From: CANQDT01 sp051878935 | Lineage (GTDB): Bacteria > Bacillota > Clostridia > Lachnospirales > Lachnospiraceae | Direction of reading: 5' to 3' | Assembly (NCBI GenBank): GCA_051878935.1 | Contig: JBJELB010000024.1 | Span: forward strand, 1 to 16,611 | DNA length: 16,611 nucleotides | Shown here: positions 10,701-16,557 of the stretch, in pieces | How the letters are laid out: each line of letters opens with the position of its first letter | Numbering within the stretch: the first letter of the stretch is position 1 | The notes under the pieces: model-generated | Told to the model about the DNA's origin: nothing | Database searches by the model: none | The model's input: the letters and a program-made list of their open reading frames with translations, nothing else | Made by a program: the position numbers and the translations under genes

Positions 10701-11002
10701 GTTCTGCTTCCGATGATGAAATAAATGCCGGAGACAGCATTTCTACAATTTCTGTTCCGAACAAGAAGCTGGTTATCACTAAGGGTGGTACATGTAAGTT
10801 TAAGATTGCGAACTTAGTGGATAGCGATACAGTTACATACAAGAGCAGTAATAAAAAGGTTGCAATAGTTACCAAGAAAGGGAAAGTAAAAGCGAAAAAG
10901 GTTGGTAAAGCTCTTATTACGGCAACGATTACGAGAAATGGTGTAACAACAACCGTTTCAAGAATTGTAAAAGTTAGAAAACCTAAAGCAGAAAAAAATT
11001 AA
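4706..11002 (+). CDS. Giant secreted multimodular heparinase II/III-fold polysaccharide lyase
   Basis: Predicted surface enzyme of 2098 residues cleaving a uronic-acid-containing polysaccharide by beta-elimination. Order: signal peptide 1-37 (VQA cleavage); DNRLRE/CBM96-like beta-sandwich about 45-212; degenerate Ig (aBig-like) 225-313; second DNRLRE-like 320-500; Ig-like 505-600; helical region 608-840; third DNRLRE-like module about 843-1005; helical 1008-1090; lyase N-terminal helices about 1096-1156; jelly-roll-like insert about 1160-1345; alpha/alpha toroid about 1350-1640; C-terminal beta-sheet domain about 1655-1960; Gly-rich linker near 1986; lysine-rich Big_2 about 2012-2090. Candidate catalytic residues, by analogy with heparinase II/III, are N1463 and H1470 (NWEFDMVHG), Y1518 and H1519 (WPESVRYHG), and H1687/H1689 (GHSHPDQTAF). 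VIDPG (1705-1709) and H1727 also fit the fold. The fold is fairly sure; the PL family number and substrate are not assignable by eye. Confidence 0.85.
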   Translation: MARKIVKRIISLALVGAMILTDHISLCGLTPIETVQAETAETVIKIKPDAETFINGGSVDYNGNANSLILLGRKRYFLTRFDMSSIAEQVKANNQMVLKMELVSMIGDSDTNTATIHSMTDHSWAEAPAEATYRTVGGKWNSDVMDAQQGKGEGEELRLDVTGSYENLGLDTEYSTKLSYAVTGSGSDGYDDRITDEACISLVWDSTYLEVTLAPNTETYQNMRDYNSAKRAAAMIKGLYGGRTLYNDIILPKTAYGVDEIQWESSDETFLTNEGVVTRPDKTALDDEIITMQLTIIKGSQAYTDELKFIIAQEYPYIYPTTQGMVYYASGTVNNGISANTTLGEIADKNSAYGVHQQIFVGRSRIGIFEIPLEEVDEQASNIVFHLTGYGTSAATDVGIYVAELKDELAGQGEYPISEETGNTIYKETHYEWKKHNTGITMEIPKLNITNSVDLTEVFIEAKKAGKESLILVLHCEGDVAGALYSPLGDASRQIYILQENLPVEERFIQVAKDINQYDEDTFFTDFILPSYYGNGISVEWSSGNNDVIELVQKDDSLIARVHRPAADSALDAVVLLQAHLVYRYDTTQTKDIRININVPKEQKFVGNQGESFKNLITFARKTLAEETDYKPEAERVKPEVDEEGVAATAGDLGVLSKEAYDAFKQVVDEAEAETNPENYFSKMQRIIRYGYDYMNSGLQDNKIYKTKLKEYQLYLTEGNTLWYSQTRSMVRAYVWKAKACLLVEPELYPQSAKDVLQVQIDRAEKALAGTLHYEFSLNRQFNKAYDDQMLRKTLSEYVRINRFGREQWGILDATEWYRDQSILMDAYYSERLESNYEGTVQRNNAWRTDAGLLIGNYSFSFVQADLSNIKTEDIYSSAFEGYGTSDGGGFMELNDVPDYSMDEIKTFSSLLSSQHEAGKTLQIDDVEKNKKSLKIDFKPSGGGDNTLNITDTVLQRIEDGKSAVTIEFQPRDLVNVSSKYSGYERRADNLPYIRVTYRMVSTQQFKDKYEDFVGKQEQWLKDAKGYTGDISNANAGEYPQDKVDAAKAAMAALEQSYADNYPIGNYYPIAEAMIDLEDAVVDMRDHVALSTEIDPTSNFFFTVDEFEEVKERIKTDTDLKSFYEKNKSICDNAASWQEYKELYETLKEKDLASIKARDEKYRIWAGKGRLGFTAPKGTTQAYLTIELPSEENDAATDGYAGHVWVDDISLVATTVTDTVAVVNSGFEKGSGTKPMGWTFMGNGNAVGQWQTTNSNLALSGKCSLYLENPDANSHAIWQSDPFTMPPDSYSMSVNVKQHGKFKNGTIFTMHFLDADGRDLGSSEGFAVNDIGNIKDIDGKGVPSHNLLYQSATITYLLTDNMDYAYQAKYALLNYLNESCQGIRGWNIEHARPAYGDVYGAVQLGRMLNSMGTIIPILRQAGVFTEEEEALIARLGQFQIDSCSDMRDLTKVTEAEAAYDTTNWEFDMVHGSAMFAMAFSQSDAMPYAQRYIFNGTHFIKGQLLINMRDGVWPESVRYHGAFLGKMAVYARVCQKVMNKDFWTDPEFSLVDSFKYYVMIQTPAFANGNISTPTFGDHIFSSGDEFSWLGYYWDTIYQYDKELAAQVYETWVRAGRPSSETGSEDNMFQNFFGRGEFPGGTSAYKGSLNLTSNDFAKKYGNFIFRNNFGDTEKESYMAISMNPVEVGHSHPDQTAFVMYADSVPLVIDPGIGDYWGANKAALRSPASHAMVSYKNGVNTVRDSLGTTELNRWYVSDKMDTIKGTTGSSIGTDGSISRTINFVKDEFEAYIIWDQVSGATQGTRWALPVLTETPLSDTIDGNHVRADGFGDINLDVYILEGNTASYKLSSVIPQGKYPNRNGSKKPITDIIHIDNELNDNYLTVLFPQNERRGAITTSEVSLTNKNQKVKAYKITHSGGNSIYVVTNDSKVDETVTLGTPVQNLAEIDGEVSKDGVVAVPAYSMAILSTNVSVKNVNSNETTTSQNTGGGGGGIVLAPTESSASDDEINAGDSISTISVPNKKLVITKGGTCKFKIANLVDSDTVTYKSSNKKVAIVTKKGKVKAKKVGKALITATITRNGVTTTVSRIVKVRKPKAEKN

Positions 11003-11026
11003 AAGTTGCAGTAACAGTAAAATAAC

Positions 11027-11032
11027 AGGAGG
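11027..11032 (+). promoter_or_regulatory. AGGAGG ribosome binding site
   Basis: A perfect AGGAGG lies 9 nt before ATG 11042. It supports that start, which leads straight into a signal peptide. The 39-nt gap after the lyase gene holds no hairpin followed by a T-run, so read-through from the lyase gene is likely. Confidence 0.75.
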
Positions 11033-11041
11033 AAAGACAAC

Positions 11042-14000
11042 ATGATAAGAAGAATGAAGAAATTCGTTGCAATGGTAACGGCTCTTACAATGCTGGCTCC
11101 TACTTGTGCTATTCGTGTAAAAGCAGAAGATACGACACTCAAGGGCTCTTGGGTGTCCGTATTTGATACAAGTGAAGCTGCTACAAATCCGTGGGAATTA
11201 GGAAAAGATAAAAACACCGGAAATGGTGATGATGATGGTACTTATCGTGTCAGTAGTATACAAGCTCCCTGGACTGCGACATTAACGATACCGGATGAAA
11301 TCATCGAAGAACCGTGCATGGGTATGCAGGTAGATGTTTCCGGCCTAAAGGGCGGTACCAATTACAAGATTACCTACGAAGTAAGTGGTAGTGTGGTCAC
11401 AAGCAGTACAAGTAAGCCGCGTGGCACTTATTTCAATTATGAGATGCTGACTTCAACGTTGAGTAGAACATCTTATAAAAATGATTTGAATCAGATTTAC
11501 TCTCTTACAAAAGAAGATGACCCTGTAGAGCAATCCTATGAAGTTACTATGGATCCCGATGCAGAGGTTCTACGTTTGAAGTTTTTATTACGAAGAGTGG
11601 ATGCAGCTAGTACCGTTACCATTAGTAATGTAAAAGTATATGAATGGGTATATGAAAAAGCTTCTATATCAACGGTAAATAATGGGGTTATGGATGATAC
11701 AACGATTACATTGGATGAGGCTGTAACGGTAGCTGAGTTGAAAGAGGCAATTACAACCAATCCGGCAGATGCTGTGATTGAAGTATATAGTGATACTTCC
11801 AAAGAGAGTTTGTTGTCAGATACGGACACAATAACAGGAGGAAATATTATTACGGTTTCCGCGTCCGAATATGTATCACAGGATTACTCCATTAAGATTA
11901 AAGAATCTGTAATCTATGGAGAGGCAAGTGTTGTTTCCGTACAAAATGGAAGTCTATTAGATGATGGTATCTTCCTATATGAAACAATGACTGCAGCAGA
12001 TGTAAAAGCTGCAGTAGTAACCAATCCGACGGATGCAACGATAGAGGTATATAGTGATAAGACTATGACCAGCATGCTTGCAGATACCGATACCATTGTG
12101 GATGGTAATTATGTAAATGTATATGGTAGTGGATATACTGATAAAGGATATATGATGTTTGCCAGTGCCGGCACAACTACTAAGGGTAAATGGAAACAGG
12201 TTTTTGACATGAATCATAGTACCTATAATCCATGGGCATTAGGAAGTGATAGCAATACCGGAAATGGAAAGGATGATGGTACGTGTCGTGTCACTTCTAC
12301 AGCAGCACCATGGACAGCCACCATTTCGATACCGGATACTATTAGTGAGGATCCTTGTTTAGGCATGCAGGTAGATGTTTCCGATTTGACACCCGGAGGC
12401 AATTATAAGATTGTATATGAATTGCAGGGTAATTTTACTGCGAATGGTTCTTCAACACCTAGAGGAACATATCTGAATGTCAGCTCATGGGATACAAAGG
12501 TTTCAAGCAGAAAGCAGAACATAACGAACTTGAATGAAGTCTATACCATGACCGGTGAAGACGGTAATCTCGTTAAGACATACAATATTGCGATTGCAGG
12601 AGATGCTTCCGTAATTCGTCTTACTTATCAGTTGAGACGTGTCTTTGCATCCAGTACGGTAACAATCAGTAATGTGAAAGTCTATGAATGGATATACGAA
12701 GAAGCAACGCTTGATTCTATAACAACAGCAACGATAGTTGATGATAAATTAGTGGTTGATGATTTCATGACAGTTGGAGAACTGAAGGCAGGTATTACAA
12801 CCAGTCCGGCAGATGCCACGGTTGAAGTATATAGTGACAGTGCAAAATCAACATTACTTACTGATACCGACACCATCGCGGAAGGTGTGTGTGTATATGT
12901 TTCAGCAGACCGATATGTTGCGAACGAATACACGATTAAAGTATCCGGGCTTGCGGTATTAAGCATGATTACTGATGAATTCACCGATGCCTTAACAGAG
13001 TGGTTACAAACGAATCAGGCTCAGTATGATCAGCTTACCGGTAATGTAGCGTTACCAACGATTCAGATGCTTGATAATGAAATATTGACAAAAGCCTTCA
13101 ATACCTATCCATTAATCTTACAATGGAGATCCGGTAACCGTGATGTAGTATTTGATAATGGTGTGTTAAACGGTAAAGTTGCAGAAACAACAACCGTAAC
13201 CATGTCTGCATATCTCAAGTATGAAACGGATAGGAAAGGTCCTGTTTCCTTTGATATTACGATTCTTGCAGGGGCAGGAACACTGGAAAACAAAGACCAT
13301 CTTGTAATAGAAGAAGCGATTACGGAGCTTGATGAAGTTATGGCAAAGTCTCGTAGTACAGCGAACAATCTTTCTTTGTTAAGTAAGACCAATAATGGTA
13401 CAGCTATCGTATGGTCGAGCTCAGATACTTCAATCATTACAGATAGTGGTGTGATAACTCGTGCAGCTACGAATAAGACAGCGGTACTAACTGCCACTCT
13501 TACATATGGAACAGCAGTTCAGGAGAAAGAGTATATGGTTACTGTTTTATATAGCAATAATGTCATTGATTCAGATAACTCTGCAACGAATCAAGTTGGT
13601 TCTTCGTATCCTGTTGTAGTGGCTCCGGCAGGAGAATTAGTAACTCCGGAGAAGACAGAACAGTCGATGACAGTAAAGCGGTGCAATCGAGTAAGATTAT
13701 ATGCAGCTGAACATTACACAATTTGCTATATCTTAAATGGCGGAAAAACAAAGAGCTATACGAAACGTATTATTTTACCGGTTGGTAACAATACGATTGA
13801 GACGGTTTTAGTAGATTCGAATGGTAAAGAGTATACAGGCGAGACTTATCAGATTCAGGTTAAGAAGCCAAAAGCAAAGAAATCGATATCTTTGAATAAG
13901 GGGAATAAGAAAATCATGTGGGTGCGTAGTAAAGAAGCAGCATCCAAGATTACTTATTCAACTAAGAATAAAAAAGTAGCTTCCATAACGAAAAAAGGAG

Positions 14001-14098
14001 TTATTACCGCAAAACGTTTCGGTCAGACAGTCGTAACAGCGAAACTGACAATCAAGGGGAAAACGTATACGGTAAAGACGAAAGTAAACGTAGAATAA
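11042..14098 (+). CDS. Secreted non-catalytic A-B-B-A-B modular protein, probably glycan-binding
   Basis: A 1018-residue protein with no recognisable enzyme domain. Order: signal peptide 1-28 (VKA cleavage); module A1 34-204 (GSWVSVFD, NPWELG, APWTATLTIPD, CMGMQVDVS: galactose-binding/CBM4_9-like jelly roll); B1 about 207-290; B2 about 295-373; A2 381-552 (GKWKQVFD, NPWALG, CLGMQVDVS); B3 about 555-640; two degenerate Ig (aBig-like) domains about 644-745 and 748-840; an Ig-like domain resembling chitobiase C-terminal domains about 870-940 (YAAEHYTICYILNGG); lysine-rich Big_2 about 945-1018. B modules share the pattern TNPxDAxIEVYSD...DTDTI and resemble small beta domains of Firmicute surface proteins. 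A1 and A2 are 347 residues apart. There is no LPXTG or SLH anchor. It probably binds the lyase's polysaccharide at the cell surface (inference); a new enzyme activity cannot be excluded. Confidence 0.85.
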   Translation: MIRRMKKFVAMVTALTMLAPTCAIRVKAEDTTLKGSWVSVFDTSEAATNPWELGKDKNTGNGDDDGTYRVSSIQAPWTATLTIPDEIIEEPCMGMQVDVSGLKGGTNYKITYEVSGSVVTSSTSKPRGTYFNYEMLTSTLSRTSYKNDLNQIYSLTKEDDPVEQSYEVTMDPDAEVLRLKFLLRRVDAASTVTISNVKVYEWVYEKASISTVNNGVMDDTTITLDEAVTVAELKEAITTNPADAVIEVYSDTSKESLLSDTDTITGGNIITVSASEYVSQDYSIKIKESVIYGEASVVSVQNGSLLDDGIFLYETMTAADVKAAVVTNPTDATIEVYSDKTMTSMLADTDTIVDGNYVNVYGSGYTDKGYMMFASAGTTTKGKWKQVFDMNHSTYNPWALGSDSNTGNGKDDGTCRVTSTAAPWTATISIPDTISEDPCLGMQVDVSDLTPGGNYKIVYELQGNFTANGSSTPRGTYLNVSSWDTKVSSRKQNITNLNEVYTMTGEDGNLVKTYNIAIAGDASVIRLTYQLRRVFASSTVTISNVKVYEWIYEEATLDSITTATIVDDKLVVDDFMTVGELKAGITTSPADATVEVYSDSAKSTLLTDTDTIAEGVCVYVSADRYVANEYTIKVSGLAVLSMITDEFTDALTEWLQTNQAQYDQLTGNVALPTIQMLDNEILTKAFNTYPLILQWRSGNRDVVFDNGVLNGKVAETTTVTMSAYLKYETDRKGPVSFDITILAGAGTLENKDHLVIEEAITELDEVMAKSRSTANNLSLLSKTNNGTAIVWSSSDTSIITDSGVITRAATNKTAVLTATLTYGTAVQEKEYMVTVLYSNNVIDSDNSATNQVGSSYPVVVAPAGELVTPEKTEQSMTVKRCNRVRLYAAEHYTICYILNGGKTKSYTKRIILPVGNNTIETVLVDSNGKEYTGETYQIQVKKPKAKKSISLNKGNKKIMWVRSKEAASKITYSTKNKKVASITKKGVITAKRFGQTVVTAKLTIKGKTYTVKTKVNVE
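11141..11653 (+). repeat. Module A, first copy (171 codons)
   Basis: This stretch encodes the first jelly-roll-like module and is homologous to 12182-12697. Similarity persists in the DNA, for example near 11618-11661 versus 12662-12705, where codons for TISNVKVYEW match with few differences. That suggests a fairly recent internal duplication. Confidence 0.8.
11654..11923 (+). repeat. Module B, first copy
   Basis: Encodes about 90 residues with the pattern VAELKEAITTNPADAVIEVY and SDTDTITGG. Matching patterns recur in B2 (about 11921-12166) and B3 (about 12698-12955). The boundaries are approximate. Confidence 0.65.
11921..12166 (+). repeat. Module B, second copy
   Basis: Encodes about 80 residues with AADVKAAVVTNPTDATIEVY and ADTDTIVDG. 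It lies directly after B1 with no A module between them. B1 and B2 are therefore tandem, whereas B3 follows A2 alone. Confidence 0.65.
12182..12697 (+). repeat. Module A, second copy (172 codons)
   Basis: Homologous to 11141-11653 along its whole length. Conserved points include GxWxxVFD, NPWxLG, NTGNGxDDGT, APWTAT, GMQVDVS, RGTY and TVTISNVKVYEW. The two copies have drifted in the loop after RGTY, which may change ligand contacts. Confidence 0.8.
12698..12955 (+). repeat. Module B, third copy
   Basis: Encodes about 85 residues with VGELKAGITTSPADATVEVY and TDTDTIAEG, ending ANEYTIKV. It is the partner of A2 and leads into the degenerate Ig pair. Confidence 0.65.
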
Positions 14099-14125
14099 TT
14101 GATAAAAGAAAGGTAAACTAAGAAA

Positions 14126-15481
14126 ATGAAAACAGGTTTTTATCAATTGATAACAACAAATCTGGCGAAACAGGAATGCTGGAAATCGGAGGATGGAAAG
14201 CTGGGTCCTATTGGTAAAGCGAGAACGATTAATGTTCATCCTGAATTTCAATATCAGAAAATTCGTGGATTTGGTGGTGCTTTTACAGAAGCCAGTTCAG
14301 ACACCTTTCACTATTTGCTTCCTGAAGCGCAGGAAGAATTTCTAAAGGCTTATTTTTCTGAAGATGGATTGTGTTACAATGTTGGAAGAACCCATATTAA
14401 TAGTTGCGATTTTGCATTGGGTAATTATACCTATGTAACACAGGATACACCACCGGAAGATATCAGTTTTTCTTCTTTTTCGTTAGAGCATGACGAAAAA
14501 AGTATCTTTTCACTCATTGCTCGTGCTGAAAGTGTGAGAGGGGAAAGTATTCCGTTGCTGGTTTCCCCATGGAGTCCACCTGCATTTATGAAAACAAATC
14601 ATGAAATGAATCATGGCGGACGATTAAAACCGGAATATCGATTTGCTTGGGCACATTATCTGGCACGTTACATCAAGGAAGCCAGAAAGTCTGGTGTCAT
14701 GATTGCATATATGACAGTGCAAAACGAGCCAAATGCAATTCAAACATGGGATTCCTGTCAATATAGTGCTCAGGAAGAACTGGAGTTTGTTAGGGATTTC
14801 TTAGGACCTGTTTTAGAACAGGAAGGATTGTCGGATGTTAAGATCATTATCTGGGATCATGATAAAGAAATTGCTTATGAACGTGCAGATGCAATACTGT
14901 CGGATGAAAAAGCAAATGCTTATATCCATGGAGTTGGAATGCATTGGTATTCCGGAGATTATTTTGAAGAACTCTCCTTGATTCAAGAGAAATATCCGGA
15001 TAAAGAGATTTTCTTTACAGAAGGGTGTGTTGAGTATAGCCGATTTAAGGATCCAACAGAAATCAGAAAAAGTGAAATGTATGCACATGATATGATGGGC
15101 AATCTTAATCATGGTTTAAGCTTATATCTGGATTGGAACCTGCTGTTAAATGAATCAGGTGGTCCGAATCATGTCGGGAATTTCTGCTTTGCTCCGATTA
15201 TGGCATGCGATGGGAATAAAAATATTCAGAAAAATGGAAGTTATTATTACATTGGGCATTTTAGCCGTTATATTATGCCGGGGGCGATTAGGATAGCTAC
15301 TTCAAGGTACTGTAGTGAAGTAGAAACGACAGCATTTCTGAATCCGGATGGAAGCAGATGCGTGGTATTACTCAATCGTACGGAGCGACTAGTGGAATGC
15401 AATGTTCGTGAAAGTGGATTAGGAAAGCAGATTATGTTAGAACCTCATAGCATTGCTAGCTTTTGCTATCAACCAGAATAA
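14126..15481 (+). CDS. Cytoplasmic GH30-family retaining beta-glycosidase
   Basis: A 451-residue glycoside hydrolase of family 30 (glucosylceramidase-like TIM barrel plus a beta domain), close to the usual full length. It has GFGGAFTEAS near residue 50, SPWSPPAFMK, the acid/base Glu201 in TVQNEPNA and the nucleophile Glu299 in FFTEGCVE. WNLLLNESGGPNH and the C-terminal beta strands (VVLLNRTE, LEPHSIASF) are also typical. No signal peptide is present, so it should act inside the cell on imported oligosaccharides. GH30 members remove beta-linked glucose, xylose, fucose, galactose or glucuronate, and this sequence alone does not say which. It lies 27 nt after the preceding gene, with a modest AGAAAGG at 14107-14113, about 12 nt before the ATG. 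Family assignment is secure; the substrate is open. Confidence 0.92.
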   Translation: MKTGFYQLITTNLAKQECWKSEDGKLGPIGKARTINVHPEFQYQKIRGFGGAFTEASSDTFHYLLPEAQEEFLKAYFSEDGLCYNVGRTHINSCDFALGNYTYVTQDTPPEDISFSSFSLEHDEKSIFSLIARAESVRGESIPLLVSPWSPPAFMKTNHEMNHGGRLKPEYRFAWAHYLARYIKEARKSGVMIAYMTVQNEPNAIQTWDSCQYSAQEELEFVRDFLGPVLEQEGLSDVKIIIWDHDKEIAYERADAILSDEKANAYIHGVGMHWYSGDYFEELSLIQEKYPDKEIFFTEGCVEYSRFKDPTEIRKSEMYAHDMMGNLNHGLSLYLDWNLLLNESGGPNHVGNFCFAPIMACDGNKNIQKNGSYYYIGHFSRYIMPGAIRIATSRYCSEVETTAFLNPDGSRCVVLLNRTERLVECNVRESGLGKQIMLEPHSIASFCYQPE

Positions 15482-15493
15482 AAGTTTATATGA

Positions 15494-15519
15494 GACAGCT
15501 GTTGAAATTGCCGACAGTT
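15494..15519. promoter_or_regulatory. Candidate AraC-type direct repeat upstream of the regulator promoter
   Basis: GACAGCT (15494-15500) and GACAGTT (15513-15519) are direct repeats offset by 19 bp, just upstream of the -35 at 15522. The first copy overlaps the palindrome ACAGCTGT (15495-15502). AraC-family regulators often bind two direct half-sites about two helical turns apart. The motif is short and no second example was found in the operon leader, so confidence is low. Confidence 0.22.
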
Positions 15520-15521
15520 CA

Positions 15522-15550
15522 TTGACGTGAAAAGAGGTTTGTGATTTAAT
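15522..15550 (+). promoter_or_regulatory. Sigma-A-like promoter of the AraC gene with extended -10
   Basis: TTGACG (15522-15527), a 17-bp spacer and TTTAAT (15545-15550), preceded by TGA (15542-15544) that supplies the TGn of an extended -10. The start would be near 15557, leaving a leader of about 28 nt before ATG 15585. The regulator can thus be made independently of the upstream operon. Confidence 0.65.
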
Positions 15551-15584
15551 AACAGTAAGAATACAGAAGGAGAGAACTGTTATA

Positions 15585-16442
15585 ATGAAGCATAATCTGG
15601 TACCAATCCATGACACGACAAAACCGATGTTTTTACATTGTGCCCATTCAGAAATTTCCACATTTCCGGCACATTTTCATGTAAATGTAGAGATTATATA
15701 TATGCTGGAAGGTACGATGGAATTTGTCATAAATAATATGACCTATGTGTTAAATGCCGGAGACATTGCAATGGTTTTTCCACATCTTGTTCATGCGGTT
15801 CATACACCTGTTTATTCCCGTACTTATCTGATGATGTTTTATCCTGAGATATTACCGGATTTTCACATAAAACTAATGGAAAATCATCCAATCAATCCGG
15901 TGATTCGCTCTGATGAGGTTTCAACAGAACTAAAGGAGACGATCTATAAGTTGTTCGAATATGTAAGAAAGGTTGCAAAGACGATACATAGCAATGGATT
16001 GTTTCATTATTCTTTTGATAAGACAGAAGAACAAAGATTTGTAAAAGCTTATTTTCAACTGATCATGTGCCATATTTTTAAAGATATTGAGATGATTTCT
16101 AATGAAAACATTCAAAATGATAGGGTTCTTGATTGTATTCAATATATAACGAATCATTTTCAATTGCCGATTTCCGTGGAGGATGTGGCGCATGAACTTG
16201 GAATATCAAAAATACAAGTATCTCGTATCTTTTCTACTAAGATAGGCTGCTCTTTTACTGAGTATGTGAATTCCTTACGATTAAACAATGCTTATCAATT
16301 GCTGGAAAAAACAGAAAAGAGTATCCTGGAGGTCTGTGAGGAGTCCGGATTTAGTGCAATCAGTACATTTTATAATGCTTTTCAGAAGAAATATCATATT
16401 TCACCTAGGAAGCTACGAATGAAATTAAAAGAATCAGAATAG
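15585..16442 (+). CDS. AraC-family transcriptional regulator with N-terminal cupin sensor
   Basis: A 285-residue regulator. The N-terminal half has a cupin-type sensor (FPAHFHVNVEIIYMLEG, NNMTYVLNAGDIAMVFPHLVH, about 27-70), which in this family binds a sugar or metabolite. The C-terminal ~105 residues (from about 181) hold the two helix-turn-helix units of AraC proteins: SVEDVAHELGISKIQVSRIF, then SILEVCEESGFSAISTFYNAF and the signature KKYHISPRKLR. It is 103 nt after the GH30 gene, behind its own promoter, and has AAGGAG at 15567-15572, 12 nt before the ATG. It probably senses a breakdown product and activates the upstream operon (inference from position). Members of this group control many sugar pathways, so the ligand cannot be read from the sequence. 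Confidence 0.93.
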   Translation: MKHNLVPIHDTTKPMFLHCAHSEISTFPAHFHVNVEIIYMLEGTMEFVINNMTYVLNAGDIAMVFPHLVHAVHTPVYSRTYLMMFYPEILPDFHIKLMENHPINPVIRSDEVSTELKETIYKLFEYVRKVAKTIHSNGLFHYSFDKTEEQRFVKAYFQLIMCHIFKDIEMISNENIQNDRVLDCIQYITNHFQLPISVEDVAHELGISKIQVSRIFSTKIGCSFTEYVNSLRLNNAYQLLEKTEKSILEVCEESGFSAISTFYNAFQKKYHISPRKLRMKLKESE

Positions 16443-16444
16443 AT

Positions 16445-16476
16445 ATCAGCCGACAAGTAACAGCTTGCCGGCTGAT
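16445..16476 (+). terminator. Terminator-like hairpin after the AraC gene
   Basis: ATCAGCCGACAAG (16445-16457) pairs with CTTGCCGGCTGAT (16464-16476) across a 6-nt loop. The stem is 13 positions with a single A-C mismatch. It begins 2 nt after the stop codon. Only a short GTTTC follows, so intrinsic termination may be weak, but position and stem strength make it the likely 3' end of the transcript. Confidence 0.7.
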
Positions 16477-16557
16477 CGTACGTTTCATAGAATTTATATG
16501 ATGGATTATTGGAATAAACAGATCGCATAATTGGAAGAAATTATTATTTGCAAATAT
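16477..16557. other. AT-rich non-coding spacer
   Basis: No gene or RNA is recognisable between the terminator hairpin and the right repeat. A weak promoter-like pair, TTGGAA (16531-16536) and TATTAT (16555-16560) with an 18-bp spacer, points into the repeat. Confidence 0.4.

Noticed and set aside
10465..10875. 136-codon minus-strand frame rich in Ser, Thr and Val
   Set aside because: It is the antisense of Thr/Lys-rich Ig-domain codons. Similar frames occur opposite every Ig-like stretch here, with no promoter or start signal.
4706..11002. Calling the lyase a heparinase for heparin or heparan sulfate
   Set aside because: The fold is shared by lyases acting on many acidic polymers, and no sulfatase or GH88 gene is in the window. 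Naming the substrate would be a guess.
11141..12955. CRISPR-like or short tandem repeat array
   Set aside because: The repetition is at protein-domain scale (about 80-170 codons) inside one intact open reading frame, not short identical repeats with spacers.
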